Part shown: piece after piece, positions 43,271 to 52,352 of the stretch | Position numbering within the stretch: position 1 is the stretch's first letter | Layout of the letters: every line of letters starts with the position of its first letter | Assembly: GCF_015223435.1 (NCBI RefSeq) | Contig: NZ_VHKO01000005.1 | Location: 62,001 to 126,000 of the forward strand | Direction: 5' to 3' | Length of the DNA stretch: 64,000 bases | Source: Vibrio hibernica | GTDB taxonomy: Bacteria; Pseudomonadota; Gammaproteobacteria; Enterobacterales; Vibrionaceae | Notes under the pieces: generated by a model | Database searches by the model: none | The model's input: the letters and a program-made list of their open reading frames with translations, nothing else | What the model was told of the DNA's origin: nothing | Translations under genes and position numbers: made by a program

Positions 43271-44110
43271 ATGCACATTAATTACAACAGTAACCCTATC
43301 GATGCGAAGCAATATGACACGACTCGTTTGCGTGATGAGTTCTTAACTGAAGATCTATTTAAGCCAAATGAGTTAACGATTGTTTACAGCCATATTGACC
43401 GTATTGTGGCGATGGGGGTTTGCCCAACGGATAAACCGTTAAAGCTTGACGATTTAGTGGAAAAGAAGGCATTCGGTACCGATTATTTCTTAGAAAGGCG
43501 TGAGCTAGGTATCTTAAATCTAGGCAGCAAGGCTGAAATTAATTGTAATGGTGTCTCTTATGTATTGGAACATTTAGATGCCGTTTACTTAGGCAAAGGT
43601 GAACAAAATATTGAATTTATTTCACTCGATTCTGAATTAGACCCTGCTTTCTATTGCTTGAGTGCGCCTGCGCATCACACATATCCATCTCGTATTATCC
43701 GTCGCTCTGAAGCTAAACAGGTGGACTTAGGCACGCAAGAAAATGCCAATGCACGCTTGATTACTCAGTATTTACATCCAGATGTGCTGCCAACTTGTCA
43801 GCTTTGTATGGGGGTAACTCATCTAAAACCGGGCAGTGTATGGAATACCATGCCAGCGCATACGCATGAACGTCGTATGGAAGCGTATTTATATTTTAAT
43901 GTTCAGCCATCTCAAGTGGTTTTCCACTTTATGGGTGAGCCGCAAGAAACTCGTCACATCGTGGTACGAAACAAACAACTAGTACTTTCACCTAGTTGGT
44001 CTATCCATTCTGGTTGCGGTACGCAAAATTATAGTTTTGTTTGGGGAATGGTCGGTGAAAACCAAACGTTTGATGATATGGATTTCATTGATATGGAAAC
44101 CATTAAGTAA
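43271..44110 (+). CDS. kduI: 5-keto-4-deoxyuronate isomerase (4-deoxy-L-threo-5-hexosulose-uronate ketol-isomerase)
   Basis: 279 residues from ATG 43271 with GAGGAGA in front (earlier in-frame start has none); length as E. coli KduI (278). It isomerises 5-keto-4-deoxyuronate, a product of pectin or glycosaminoglycan lyases, to 3-deoxy-D-glycero-2,5-hexodiulosonate. Seen: FLERRELGILNLGSKAEINCNGVSYVLEHLDAVYLGKG, and the cupin metal site HTHERRMEAYLYFNV with further metal ligands in HSGCGTQNYSFVWGMVGEN. The next genes on the same strand encode a TRAP transporter, so product import and metabolism are probably coupled. Confidence 0.95.
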   Translation: MHINYNSNPIDAKQYDTTRLRDEFLTEDLFKPNELTIVYSHIDRIVAMGVCPTDKPLKLDDLVEKKAFGTDYFLERRELGILNLGSKAEINCNGVSYVLEHLDAVYLGKGEQNIEFISLDSELDPAFYCLSAPAHHTYPSRIIRRSEAKQVDLGTQENANARLITQYLHPDVLPTCQLCMGVTHLKPGSVWNTMPAHTHERRMEAYLYFNVQPSQVVFHFMGEPQETRHIVVRNKQLVLSPSWSIHSGCGTQNYSFVWGMVGENQTFDDMDFIDMETIK

Positions 44111-44149
44111 TCGAATATTAAAATAATTATTCTCATGGAGATGAATAGT

Positions 44150-45139
44150 ATGTTGAAAAATAAAACGTTAAAACTTGCGACTCTTGCAGCTGTCATTGGC
44201 GGCTCACTGGCTATGTCATCCATGGTAAGTGCTGCGACTGAAATTAAAGCGGCATTTAACCAATCAAATAAACACCCACAATACCTTGCGTTACAAGACT
44301 TCGGTAAAAAGTTAACTGAAGAAACAGAAGGTCGTTATAAAGTTTCAATTTTTCCTAATGAACTATTAGGTGATCAACGTGCAGCATTAGAGTTAGTTCA
44401 AACGGGTTCGATTCAAATGGCAGTTGTCGCTAATCCATTAGTTGAAAATTACGATAAGACTTTCCGTGTGATCGGAATGCCATATATCTATTCAGGCCCT
44501 GAACATCAAGAAAAAGTGTTTACTTCTGGCATCTTAGATAACCTATTTTCATCTACTCAACGATTTGGTTTTGAAGTATTAACCGCCTATACCGCAGGTG
44601 CTCGCAGCATGTACACCAAAAGTGGTCCGGTAAAAAATATTGCTGATATGAAAGGCGAAAAAATTCGTGTGATGCAATCAGATACCATGATCAAAATGTT
44701 GTCATGTATGGGTGGGACAGGCGTTCCGATGGGACAAGGTGAAGTATACAGTGCTGTGCAGCAAGGTGTTCTTGACGGCGCTGAAAACAATGAAATTACT
44801 TATTCTGACTTAAAACAATACGAAGTCGCGCCTTTCTTCTCGAGCACTCGCCATTTAATGGTGCCGGACTTAGTCGTGATCAGTACCGACTTCTTAGACA
44901 CGATGTCAAAAGAAGACCAAGCGACACTGAGAAAATTGATCAAAGCAAGTACGGTGGAAGAATTTAATATTTGGAATCAGCAAATTTCCGCGGCAAAAGC
45001 CAATGCTAAATCCCATGGTGCAACGTTTACGGATGTTGATATCAAACCGTTCCAAGAAAGCTGTAAGAAGTTGCAAGATGAGTTAGTTGAAACTCCAGCG
45101 CAAAAAGATCTATACAACAAAGTGGTATCAATGCAGTAA
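44150..45139 (+). CDS. TRAP transporter substrate-binding protein (DctP family)
   Basis: 329 residues. I start at the ATG at 44150 (MLKNKTLKLATLAAVIGGSLAMSSMVSAA), 9 bases after GGAG; it opens with a signal peptide. ATEIKAAFNQSNKHPQYLALQDFGKKLTEETEGRYKVSIFPNELLGDQRAALELVQTGSIQMA and the Arg-bearing block KGEKIRVMQSDTMIKMLSCMGGTGVPMGQGEVYSAVQQGVLDGAENN are the standard TRAP binding protein blocks (the Arg in RVM binds a carboxylate). Ligand: probably a uronate or oligouronide, judging from kduI. A hairpin terminator follows the gene. Confidence 0.9.
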   Translation: MLKNKTLKLATLAAVIGGSLAMSSMVSAATEIKAAFNQSNKHPQYLALQDFGKKLTEETEGRYKVSIFPNELLGDQRAALELVQTGSIQMAVVANPLVENYDKTFRVIGMPYIYSGPEHQEKVFTSGILDNLFSSTQRFGFEVLTAYTAGARSMYTKSGPVKNIADMKGEKIRVMQSDTMIKMLSCMGGTGVPMGQGEVYSAVQQGVLDGAENNEITYSDLKQYEVAPFFSSTRHLMVPDLVVISTDFLDTMSKEDQATLRKLIKASTVEEFNIWNQQISAAKANAKSHGATFTDVDIKPFQESCKKLQDELVETPAQKDLYNKVVSMQ

Positions 45140-45150
45140 ACAGAAAAAGG

Positions 45151-45184
45151 AAGTTGGGTATCATAATAATGCCCAACTTTTTTG
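45151..45184 (+). terminator. Intercistronic terminator/attenuator between binding protein and membrane genes
   Basis: AAGTTGGG (45151-45158) pairs with CCCAACTT (45172-45179) and is followed by a run of T to 45183. It lies between dctP-like and dctQ-like genes, where partial termination would give more binding protein than membrane protein. Confidence 0.75.
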
Positions 45185-45196
45185 GGGCTAAGTGAA

Positions 45197-45724
45197 ATGG
45201 TAAACAATCAATCTAACTTTCTAAAGAGAGTCAATCAGGTTAAGTCTGCGGTCGATTTTATTGCCTCTTGGGCATGTATTACGATTGTCGGAGCAATGAC
45301 TTTACTTGTTACTTATCAAGTGATTTCACGCTATTTATTTAATAGTCCAAGTGGCGTTAGTGAGGTGTTATCTCGCTATTTGTTTATTTGGTTGATCTTT
45401 TTTGGTAGTGCTTATGTGTTTGGTTTAAGAGAACACATGAGTATTTCTTTTGTTAAAGATAAGTTTTCACCAAAAATGAAAGTTATTGCCGATATGTTCA
45501 TTGAACTGGTGGTTATTGTCTTTACTTATTGCATCATGATTTTTGGTGGCTATAACACCGCAATGCGCCAAATGTGGCAATTAGATTCAGCATTACAAAT
45601 CCCTATGGGGGTTATTTATTCTGCTATTCCGATTAGTGGATTATGTATTTTATTTTATTTCATTTGTAACGAGATCAATCTATTTGCTCGTTTAAAAGAA
45701 ATAAATCATGAGTCTAATAAATAG
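45197..45724 (+). CDS. TRAP transporter small permease (DctQ family)
   Basis: 175 residues with four spans. I start at the ATG at 45197; the ribosome site (GGGG...AAGTGA) is weak and a TTG at 45182 is also in frame. VDFIASWACITIVGAMTLLVTYQVISRYLFNSPSGVSEVLSRYLFIWLIFFGSAYVFGLREHMSISFV is the DctQ opening, and the R..F.......E...Y.F.W motif is characteristic. It forms the membrane complex with the large DctM subunit that follows 11 bp downstream. Confidence 0.9.
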   Translation: MVNNQSNFLKRVNQVKSAVDFIASWACITIVGAMTLLVTYQVISRYLFNSPSGVSEVLSRYLFIWLIFFGSAYVFGLREHMSISFVKDKFSPKMKVIADMFIELVVIVFTYCIMIFGGYNTAMRQMWQLDSALQIPMGVIYSAIPISGLCILFYFICNEINLFARLKEINHESNK

Positions 45725-45735
45725 GAGTGATGAAT

Positions 45736-47043
45736 ATGGATTTAGCAATTCTTGCCGCATTGATCATGCTTGGTGGTGTGGTTTTTTTCCTGATTATTGG
45801 TACGCCAATTAGTATCAGTGTTGGGATTTCATCTTTTGCCGCCATGTTGGTCATTTTGCCAATGAAAGGGGCGATGTTAACTTCGGCTCAACGTATGTTT
45901 GTGGGTCTTGACTCCTTTGCTTTGCTGGCGATACCTTTCTTTATCCTTGCAGGTAATATTATGAATAACGGCGGGATCGCGATCCGCCTAATTAACTTTT
46001 CTAAAATTATCAGTGGCTTCTTCCCTGGCTCTTTAGCGCAAACTAATGTGGTATCGAACATGTTGTTTGGTTCTATCAGTGGCTCTGGCGTGGCATCGGC
46101 GGCGGCGGTCGGTGGCATTATGTCGCCAATTCAGAAGAAAGAAGGTTATGATCCGGCCTTTAGTACCGCAGTCAATATAGCTTCTGCGCCAACGGGAATG
46201 TTGATCCCACCAAGTAATACCTTGATTGTTTATGCGACTGTTGCAGGTAGTGTGTCTATCTCTGCTTTGTTTATGGGTGGGTATTTACCGGGTATTTTAT
46301 GGGGGGTTGGCGTGATGATTGTGGCCGGTATTATGGCCAAACGTCGTGGTTATCTTGCTCGGCATCGAATGACACTGGCTGAATGTGGAAAAGTGGCGAT
46401 TGATGCAATTCCAAGCTTATCTTTGATTGTGGTCGTCATTGGTGGAATTTTAGGTGGCATATTTACTGCCACAGAAGCTTCGGCGATTGCCGTCGTGTAT
46501 TCATTATTCTTGAGTGGCTGCTATCGGTCTCTTGATTTTAAAACACTGCCCCAGATATTCCTAAATACGGCAAAAATGTCGGCGATTGTTATCTTTATGT
46601 TAGCAACCTCTTCGATTATGTCTTGGGTCATGGCATTCACTCAAATTCCAGGCATGATCGCAGACAGTTTATTGTCTTTAACTGATAATCCGATCATCAT
46701 CTTATTGATCATCAATATCGTGTTGTTGTTTGTGGGAACCTTCATGGATCCAACGCCAGCGGTTTTGATCTTTACGCCCATATTTCTGCCTATTTGTATG
46801 GGATTGGGAATGGATCCGGTTCAGTTTGGTATCTTATTGGTGTTCAACTTATCACTTGGTACGATTACCCCTCCTGTAGGGCCAATATTGTTTACCGGTT
46901 GTAAGGTCAGTGGCGTTAGTATTGATAGTGTGATTAAAACGCTATTGCCATTTTTCTTTGTGATTTTCTTAGTCTTAATGATGGTGACTTACATTCCTGC
47001 TATTTCGATGGCAATTCCACAAGCGATGGGACTTGTGGGCTAA
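45736..47043 (+). CDS. TRAP transporter large permease (DctM family)
   Basis: 435 residues, about 12 spans. The ATG at 45736 is 8 bases behind AGGAG; two closer upstream starts (45727, 45730) are too near. Marks of the family: FFILAGNIMNNGGIAIRLINF, SNMLFGSISGSGVASAAAVGGIMSPIQKKEGYDPAFSTAVNIASAPTGMLIPPSN and NLSLGTITPPVGPILFTGCK. It catalyses Na+-driven uptake with the DctP/DctQ partners. Terminator-like hairpin at 47074 follows. Confidence 0.94.
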   Translation: MDLAILAALIMLGGVVFFLIIGTPISISVGISSFAAMLVILPMKGAMLTSAQRMFVGLDSFALLAIPFFILAGNIMNNGGIAIRLINFSKIISGFFPGSLAQTNVVSNMLFGSISGSGVASAAAVGGIMSPIQKKEGYDPAFSTAVNIASAPTGMLIPPSNTLIVYATVAGSVSISALFMGGYLPGILWGVGVMIVAGIMAKRRGYLARHRMTLAECGKVAIDAIPSLSLIVVVIGGILGGIFTATEASAIAVVYSLFLSGCYRSLDFKTLPQIFLNTAKMSAIVIFMLATSSIMSWVMAFTQIPGMIADSLLSLTDNPIIILLIINIVLLFVGTFMDPTPAVLIFTPIFLPICMGLGMDPVQFGILLVFNLSLGTITPPVGPILFTGCKVSGVSIDSVIKTLLPFFFVIFLVLMMVTYIPAISMAIPQAMGLVG

Positions 47044-47073
47044 TAGCTCCACGATATATATAAAATGTGATTT

Positions 47074-47114
47074 AAGCCCCTCAACTCGAAAGAGAACATG
47101 TTTGGGGCTTTTTT
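47074..47114 (+). terminator. Terminator of the TRAP operon
   Basis: AAGCCCC (47074-47080) pairs with GGGGCTT (47104-47110) followed by TTTTCT. It covers the first annotated-looking start (47098) of the downstream IclR gene, which supports the later start at 47167. Confidence 0.7.
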
Positions 47115-47166
47115 CTATCTTGATGATAAGATTAATCAACGCATAGTCGATAAGCTTGGATGTAGA

Positions 47167-47937
47167 ATGGAAATAAATAAGAAAACAGAATATCGAGCGC
47201 CTGCTTTAGAAAAAGGGTTAGAGATTTTAGAGTTACTTGCGCTTCAGTCTGAGCCGCTTACCAAAAAACAAATCTCAGAACGATTGAATCGCAGTGTGAA
47301 TGAAATTTTTCGTATGCTATCGGTGCTAGTTGAAAAGCAGTATATTCAATATGATGCAGACAGCTCGGGCTATGCATTAACCCTTAAAATGTTTGCCTTG
47401 TCTAACCAATCACCACCGGTAGCTATTTTACTAAAACGCGCGGTTTCGTTAATGGAAAAGCTGTGCTTAAAAGTAAATCAATCCTGTCATTTAAGTCGTT
47501 ATAGTAATGGCGAATTAATCGTGATCGCCAGCCATGAAAGTCCGTATAAAATGGGTTTTAGTTTACGATTGGGAGCAAAGTTAGATATTTGTTCATCTGG
47601 TTCAGGAATTGTTTTATTAAGTTTTAGTGAAGAGTCGCAACGAGAGGCGATGATATCGCTTGAAGTAAGTGCAACGAAAGAAGAAGTGAAACATGCATTA
47701 GGGCAAATCGAGAAAACAAAACAGCAGGGTTATTATGTTGGTGAGAGTCCACAAATATCCGGTGTAACCAATATCTCAGTGCCCATTTTCGGTGTGTTTG
47801 GTGAAATTGTCGCGGTGGTAACCACGCCGTTTATGACGCTTAATTCTAAAACTGTTCATCATCATATTGCAGACTTAGAGAATACACGTAATGAGCTATT
47901 ATCACTGGCATCACAACTGCATCAGAATTTGTCTTAA
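47167..47937 (+). CDS. IclR family transcriptional regulator
   Basis: 256 residues from ATG 47167. The frame extends upstream to 47098, but that start lies inside the terminator hairpin. The N-terminal winged helix is ALEKGLEILELLALQSEPLTKKQISERLNRSVNEIFRMLSVLVEKQYIQYD. The C-terminal GAF-like effector domain has SLRLGAKLDICSSGSGIVLLSF and PQISGVTNISVPIFGVFGEIVAVVTTPF. IclR proteins such as KdgR control uronate pathways; linked to kduI-TRAP it is the likely regulator here. Confidence 0.88.
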   Translation: MEINKKTEYRAPALEKGLEILELLALQSEPLTKKQISERLNRSVNEIFRMLSVLVEKQYIQYDADSSGYALTLKMFALSNQSPPVAILLKRAVSLMEKLCLKVNQSCHLSRYSNGELIVIASHESPYKMGFSLRLGAKLDICSSGSGIVLLSFSEESQREAMISLEVSATKEEVKHALGQIEKTKQQGYYVGESPQISGVTNISVPIFGVFGEIVAVVTTPFMTLNSKTVHHHIADLENTRNELLSLASQLHQNLS

Positions 47938-48003
47938 GTTCAAATAATAAGTTCGGATAAAATGATATCCGAACTTAGTCTATAGGTTCAATTAAGATTC
48001 GAT

Positions 48004-48951
48004 CTAAACCTTATATTCAACCGCTTTTCGGCGAACTCTCGTTACGAGGTAAATACCACTACACACGAGAATTAATGCGACAAGATTTTTCCATTCCAAA
48101 ATATTTTCATCGAGGAATAGGGCCGATAGCAAGCTACCAAATATAGGAATTAAGAAGTTGAAAATGGTGATCATTCCTACTGAGTTGTATTTTAATAAAA
48201 CACTCCACAACGCAAACGCAGCAGAAGATAACAGGGCTAAATAAATCATCAATAATACCGATGAGTTATCAAATTCACCGCTGCTACCACCAAAACTAAA
48301 ACCAATAACTAATAATAAAACGCCGCCAATGCTTAGCTGCCAAGCTGTCATTAACATTGCATCCATTTTTTGTGATAGTTTTTTGCCATAGATCGAGGCT
48401 GAAGCAAGCAAAAATGCCGCCAATACGATTGAACCTTCACCCGCTAAAGAGAAATGGAAATCAAGTAGAGATGAATCAAAGTTAACGATAAATACGCCTA
48501 AAAACCCAATTCCACAACCAAGTGCTTTCCTATGCGTTAGGCGATCATTTTGATAAATGAAGTGCGCAAGTAACACACTAAAAAATGTCCCTGTCGCATT
48601 CATGATGGATGCTTTTACGCCTGTCGTGTACGCCAGCCCAATGTAGAAAAAGATATATTGCAATGTGGTTTGAGTGAGACCAAGCAGAGCAATTTGACGA
48701 AACTTTTGAATCGTCATGCCAAATTTATGTTTGCCCATCACGCGCGCAATGATAAGTAAAAATATACCGGCTAATAAAAAGCGTTGCCCAGCAAACACCA
48801 TTTGTGAGGCGGTATCGTGTTGCCCAATTTCCAGTAAAGCATAGCCCGTTTTAATGGCGGGATAAGCACTCCCCCAAAGAAAAGTACATAAAATCGCAAG
48901 GCCAAAAACAACTAATGGTCGGGTAAAAAATTCATTATTAGTGTGTGTCAT
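48004..48951 (-). CDS. DMT superfamily transporter (EamA)
   Basis: 315 residues with ten predicted spans in two EamA repeats (about 14-150 and 160-300): FGLAILCTFLWGSAYPAIKTGYALLE at the start of repeat 1 and the second repeat from SLAGEGSIVLAAFLLASASIYGKKLSQKMD. Drug/metabolite exporter; substrate unknown. It converges with the IclR gene and is followed by a short gap, so control by IclR cannot be inferred. Basic C-terminus RRKAVEYKV in the cytoplasm. Confidence 0.88.
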   Translation of the reverse strand: MTHTNNEFFTRPLVVFGLAILCTFLWGSAYPAIKTGYALLEIGQHDTASQMVFAGQRFLLAGIFLLIIARVMGKHKFGMTIQKFRQIALLGLTQTTLQYIFFYIGLAYTTGVKASIMNATGTFFSVLLAHFIYQNDRLTHRKALGCGIGFLGVFIVNFDSSLLDFHFSLAGEGSIVLAAFLLASASIYGKKLSQKMDAMLMTAWQLSIGGVLLLVIGFSFGGSSGEFDNSSVLLMIYLALLSSAAFALWSVLLKYNSVGMITIFNFLIPIFGSLLSALFLDENILEWKNLVALILVCSGIYLVTRVRRKAVEYKV

Positions 48952-49119
48952 GCTATATCCAAAAAAAGTAAAAGAAAGGAATATTGGAAGGGGATCAATA
49001 TAGCAAAATTAGAGTGATATCTCGATGAGAAAAACAGAATAAACCTTCTAATCTTCTCTTTAAATAATAAAAATTCAGAGGGAAGATTAAAAGGCTGAGT
49101 TGGGAGCTTGAGTTTACAT

Positions 49120-50478
49120 TTACGCCATTAACATTAAGCCAGATTGGGCTGGAATGGTTAAGGTATGTTGAGAGAGTAAATCATCCCCACCCAGCAGCAC
49201 ACTATATTGCGCGACGGGGAGATTAACTTGAAATTCTTCATTACTTTTATTGATAGCAACAATACCTTTAGCCGCTTCAATGCTGCCGCGCAGCAACACT
49301 AATAATTCATTACCACAGGCAAGAACATGAATCGGTTCGCCATGAACATGCTTATAAAAATGAATCATCTTAACTAAGTTATTATCGTACCAGCTTCTCA
49401 TCCAACGAGGGTGACCTAATGAGTCGTAATCATTACTGGTGTTTAAATCGGTATAAATGAGCGGTGAACCATCACAAGCACCGAGTAAGTAACAATACGC
49501 GAGTTGCTCATGTTGCGGTGACATTAGCTGATTACGAAAGATATCGTTGTTAGGAATATCGTGAGTAACAGCAAAGGTGATCGCGCGATCCGACGCTAAA
49601 CATTGACCATTTTCTGCCACCGATAATAAAGATTTCATACTGGTGTTATGTTCAAACACATTCAAAATAGAGTGGAACAATGGAAAGTCATACGCATCAA
49701 AGCTGGTGTGCTTGATAAAAGGTTGCAAGAATATTTCATACTCGGCTTTATCCACGCCACCATCGGTAATGATCTCGCCAAAAACTCTGACATCAGCACA
49801 AATATTAGGAGTCCAAACCTTTTCGATATGTTGAGCGGAGAGGTGCTTTGCTGCATCAATGCGAAAGCCGTTTACGCCCAGCTTTTTTAGCGCACAGATA
49901 TAATGTTGTTGTTGTTTTATCACGTTGTCGGTTGGCGCAAGCGTCGGCAATCCCGGATCGGTGTCACTGCCACTTAAGCGACCTGTTTGTACTTCTTTTG
50001 CATCCAGCCAGTTTTTAATTGGAAAAGCGGCTTCAAAATCGATTTTGGTGAATAGCGGTTGAGATAAATCACCAAATAAACGTAGGCGCTCATAGTGCTC
50101 TGGCTGAGCTTGATATTGCGCTAAGATCGTTTGATTGGGGTAATTGAGATCGCTGCGTAGATAGGCTTCATTCGCCATGTGATTAAAAACGACATCGACA
50201 TAGATTTTGATTTTCTGCTGTTTTAGCGCTTCAATCATGGCAATGAAATCCAGTGTATTTCCCAATGGATTGTCGATAACGCGATAATCTTGCGGTTGAT
50301 AACGCATCCACCATTTTTCTTCATCTGGTGACTTCATTGGCGGTGAAATTAAGACGGATTGGTAGCCGAGTTGCGCAATACGTTCAGCTTCTTCCGTGAC
50401 TTTGTGATATGGCCAATCAAAGGCATGTAAAATCACATCAGCTTGAAATACGGCTGGTTTTTGTGTGAATACAGACAT
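49120..50478 (-). CDS. GH13 alpha-amylase family protein, cytoplasmic
   Basis: 452 residues without a signal peptide. The (beta/alpha)8 motifs are region I DVVFNH (IYVDVVFNHMAN), region II GFRIDAAKH (catalytic nucleophile Asp), region III FGEII (acid Glu) and region IV FAVTHD (transition-state Asp). Domain C is a short beta domain at the C-terminus. It is adjacent to lamB on the same strand. It probably cleaves imported maltodextrins in the cytoplasm; exact specificity (maltodextrinase versus alpha-amylase) is open. A hairpin lies between lamB and this gene. Confidence 0.9.
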   Translation of the reverse strand: MSVFTQKPAVFQADVILHAFDWPYHKVTEEAERIAQLGYQSVLISPPMKSPDEEKWWMRYQPQDYRVIDNPLGNTLDFIAMIEALKQQKIKIYVDVVFNHMANEAYLRSDLNYPNQTILAQYQAQPEHYERLRLFGDLSQPLFTKIDFEAAFPIKNWLDAKEVQTGRLSGSDTDPGLPTLAPTDNVIKQQQHYICALKKLGVNGFRIDAAKHLSAQHIEKVWTPNICADVRVFGEIITDGGVDKAEYEIFLQPFIKHTSFDAYDFPLFHSILNVFEHNTSMKSLLSVAENGQCLASDRAITFAVTHDIPNNDIFRNQLMSPQHEQLAYCYLLGACDGSPLIYTDLNTSNDYDSLGHPRWMRSWYDNNLVKMIHFYKHVHGEPIHVLACGNELLVLLRGSIEAAKGIVAINKSNEEFQVNLPVAQYSVLLGGDDLLSQHTLTIPAQSGLMLMA

Positions 50479-50521
50479 AATGCCCCTTAAATATTAATAA
50501 AAACAAATTGAGAGAAAACAA

Positions 50522-50547
50522 CTAACGCCAGCAAAAGCTAGCGTTAG
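50522..50547 (-). terminator. Hairpin between lamB and the GH13 gene
   Basis: CTAACGCCAGC (50522-50532) and GCTAGCGTTAG (50537-50547) pair except for one mismatch. On the minus strand the stem is followed by TTGTTTTCTC, which makes it a partial terminator or stabiliser. Confidence 0.6.
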
Positions 50548-50569
50548 AATTTAAGCGACTACGATGGCA

Positions 50570-51850
50570 TTACCACCATGCTTCCGCTTGGATACCGACA
50601 GACATTTCAGATGAATTGCCTTTTCCAAAGCGGTCATCATTTTTAAAGTCATCAACATAAGAGGCGTAGACGCGAATTTCAGGGCGAGCCCAGAAGCCAG
50701 ATCCCGCAGACCATGCTTGAGCGACCGTAAATTTAGCCCCTTCATTATCGGCGCCATCGGTTCCCCACTGATTGTCTTCGGTGTAGTAACCCGCTTCAAG
50801 TTCGGTTTTCATGATTTCAGACCAGTTATAGATTGGACGCACAACAATATTGGCAAAAGTATGGTCTTTTTTATCGCCCTTATAAGAGCTTTGAGCGTAC
50901 ATGACTTGGTGACCGAAATCCCAGTTCTCGCTTAAATCTACCACACCAAAGTTAATGACGCGGAAACCAGTATCACCATCCGAAACCGCAGGGATCCAGC
51001 TACCTGAACCTAGCCCAGCCATACCTGATGCTGCGCCGTTAGTGGCAAATTGGAAAACTGTTTTGTTGAAACCACCAAAGAAGTTGCCTTGAGTAATGAC
51101 CGCGGTTGCCATTACGCTGTCTTTAGTATCAATATCTAAATCATCTTGCTCATCGGTTTCATTAACCATGTAGTAGTTAACACCAAGTTCTAAAGTCGCA
51201 TCTTGCCACAAACCAAGGTCGGCATAACGTAAATCCAAGTTGTTAACATTGACGTTTTGGTTGTCATTAACACCATCGTTATCAAGGTCGACACCGACAT
51301 CCGTTCCTAAAGCATCATCACGCATAAAAGCAAATGAGATTTTACCTGGCCCTGCTGTGACATTTTCAATACCGCCGCCCGCGCCACCAGAAGTATTCCA
51401 ATAGTAGAAGTCAGTGATATGAATGTCTTGACGTTGGTAGTAACGCTTACCAGCCCAAAGAGTGGCATCTGGATCCGCATCGAATAGGCCTTTTGCTTGC
51501 ACGTTAAATTGCGCTAAAGCCACATCTGCGCCGTTGTCATCATCGCGAGCCGATTCCCAACCGTTCGAGCCATCAGAGCCATAAGCAATCATTGAGCTAA
51601 CAATAAATTCTGCCGTTTCACCGGCTTTGATTGGTTTGGTGTCTAATTGAATTTCACCATAAACGTCGTTCTCGTTACCCAGGCGACCGACTTTATTTTT
51701 TTCATACGATTCATTCGCGCCACCATGAGCACTTATGCCAGCACCCGCTCGCATATAACCATGAAAGTCAGCTTCAATTGCCATAGCAGAAGAAGCAAGA
51801 AGAGCAGAGGATACCGCAGCAGCTGTTAAACAAACCTTTAGCGTTTTCAT
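50570..51850 (-). CDS. lamB: Maltoporin
   Basis: 426 residues. Signal peptide MKTLKVCLTAAAVSSALLASSAMA precedes IEADFHGYMRAGAGISAHGG, the maltoporin start. The beta-barrel repeats finish with the C-terminal outer-membrane signature SEMSVGIQAEAWW (aromatic end). RYYQRQDIHITDFYYWNTSGGAGGGIE corresponds to the conserved KRYYQR...D.HMIDFYYWDISGPGAGIE block. It forms the maltodextrin channel across the outer membrane, feeding MalE. It has its own leader region with MalT-like boxes and stands in a group with the GH13 gene. Confidence 0.95.
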   Translation of the reverse strand: MKTLKVCLTAAAVSSALLASSAMAIEADFHGYMRAGAGISAHGGANESYEKNKVGRLGNENDVYGEIQLDTKPIKAGETAEFIVSSMIAYGSDGSNGWESARDDDNGADVALAQFNVQAKGLFDADPDATLWAGKRYYQRQDIHITDFYYWNTSGGAGGGIENVTAGPGKISFAFMRDDALGTDVGVDLDNDGVNDNQNVNVNNLDLRYADLGLWQDATLELGVNYYMVNETDEQDDLDIDTKDSVMATAVITQGNFFGGFNKTVFQFATNGAASGMAGLGSGSWIPAVSDGDTGFRVINFGVVDLSENWDFGHQVMYAQSSYKGDKKDHTFANIVVRPIYNWSEIMKTELEAGYYTEDNQWGTDGADNEGAKFTVAQAWSAGSGFWARPEIRVYASYVDDFKNDDRFGKGNSSEMSVGIQAEAWW

Positions 51851-52282
51851 AATTACAATCCTTTATATTGTTTCCCGTTACCCGATTCATGCAATGACTA
51901 ACATGAATACTTAATGGGTTGATGTTCGCTGAATGCGTACAACTTTCTTTGGTTTAGTCATTCAGTGATGGAGTTATCTTGCGAGAAATGCGTTAACTCA
52001 ACATCCTCCTAAAAGAGAGGCGTAGGGGGAGTAGAATTAAAGGAGGAGTGTGGTGGTCACACTTGGGGCAGAGAAGCGTTGAACCGAATGTGAAGTACGC
52101 TGTTTTTTCCTAACGATTGGTGTTAAATATGGGAGAGCTATCACGAATTATACGGATTTGTGATCGGGGTTTTATTTTGAAATTTGATGAGAATTTAGTT
52201 GGCGTCGCATTTGATTATTTTAAATATAAGGCAGTTTTGACGAGCAAGTAGGAGAATTAACAAATGGTTATTAACAACCCCA
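51851..52282. promoter_or_regulatory. lamB upstream region with a MalT-like box
   Basis: On the minus strand 52012-52001 reads TTAGGAGGATGT, the same word as on the plus strand upstream of malE. AGGAGGAGTG lies at 52041-52050 on the plus strand. The rest is AT-rich. Confidence 0.55.
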
Positions 52283-52288
52283 AAAAAA

Positions 52289-52313
52289 GCCCCAAACCAG
52301 TTAGGGATGGGGC
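52289..52313 (-). terminator. Terminator of malK
   Basis: GCCCCA (52289-52294) pairs with TGGGGC (52308-52313). On the minus strand a long U-run follows (A-run at 52282-52288). Confidence 0.85.
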
Positions 52314-52352
52314 AAGGGCATTACTATGAAAAATAATTTAATCGTGTTGAGT

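Noticed and set aside
47098-47166. Upstream start for the IclR gene
   Set aside because: It lies in the TRAP operon terminator hairpin and has no ribosome site.
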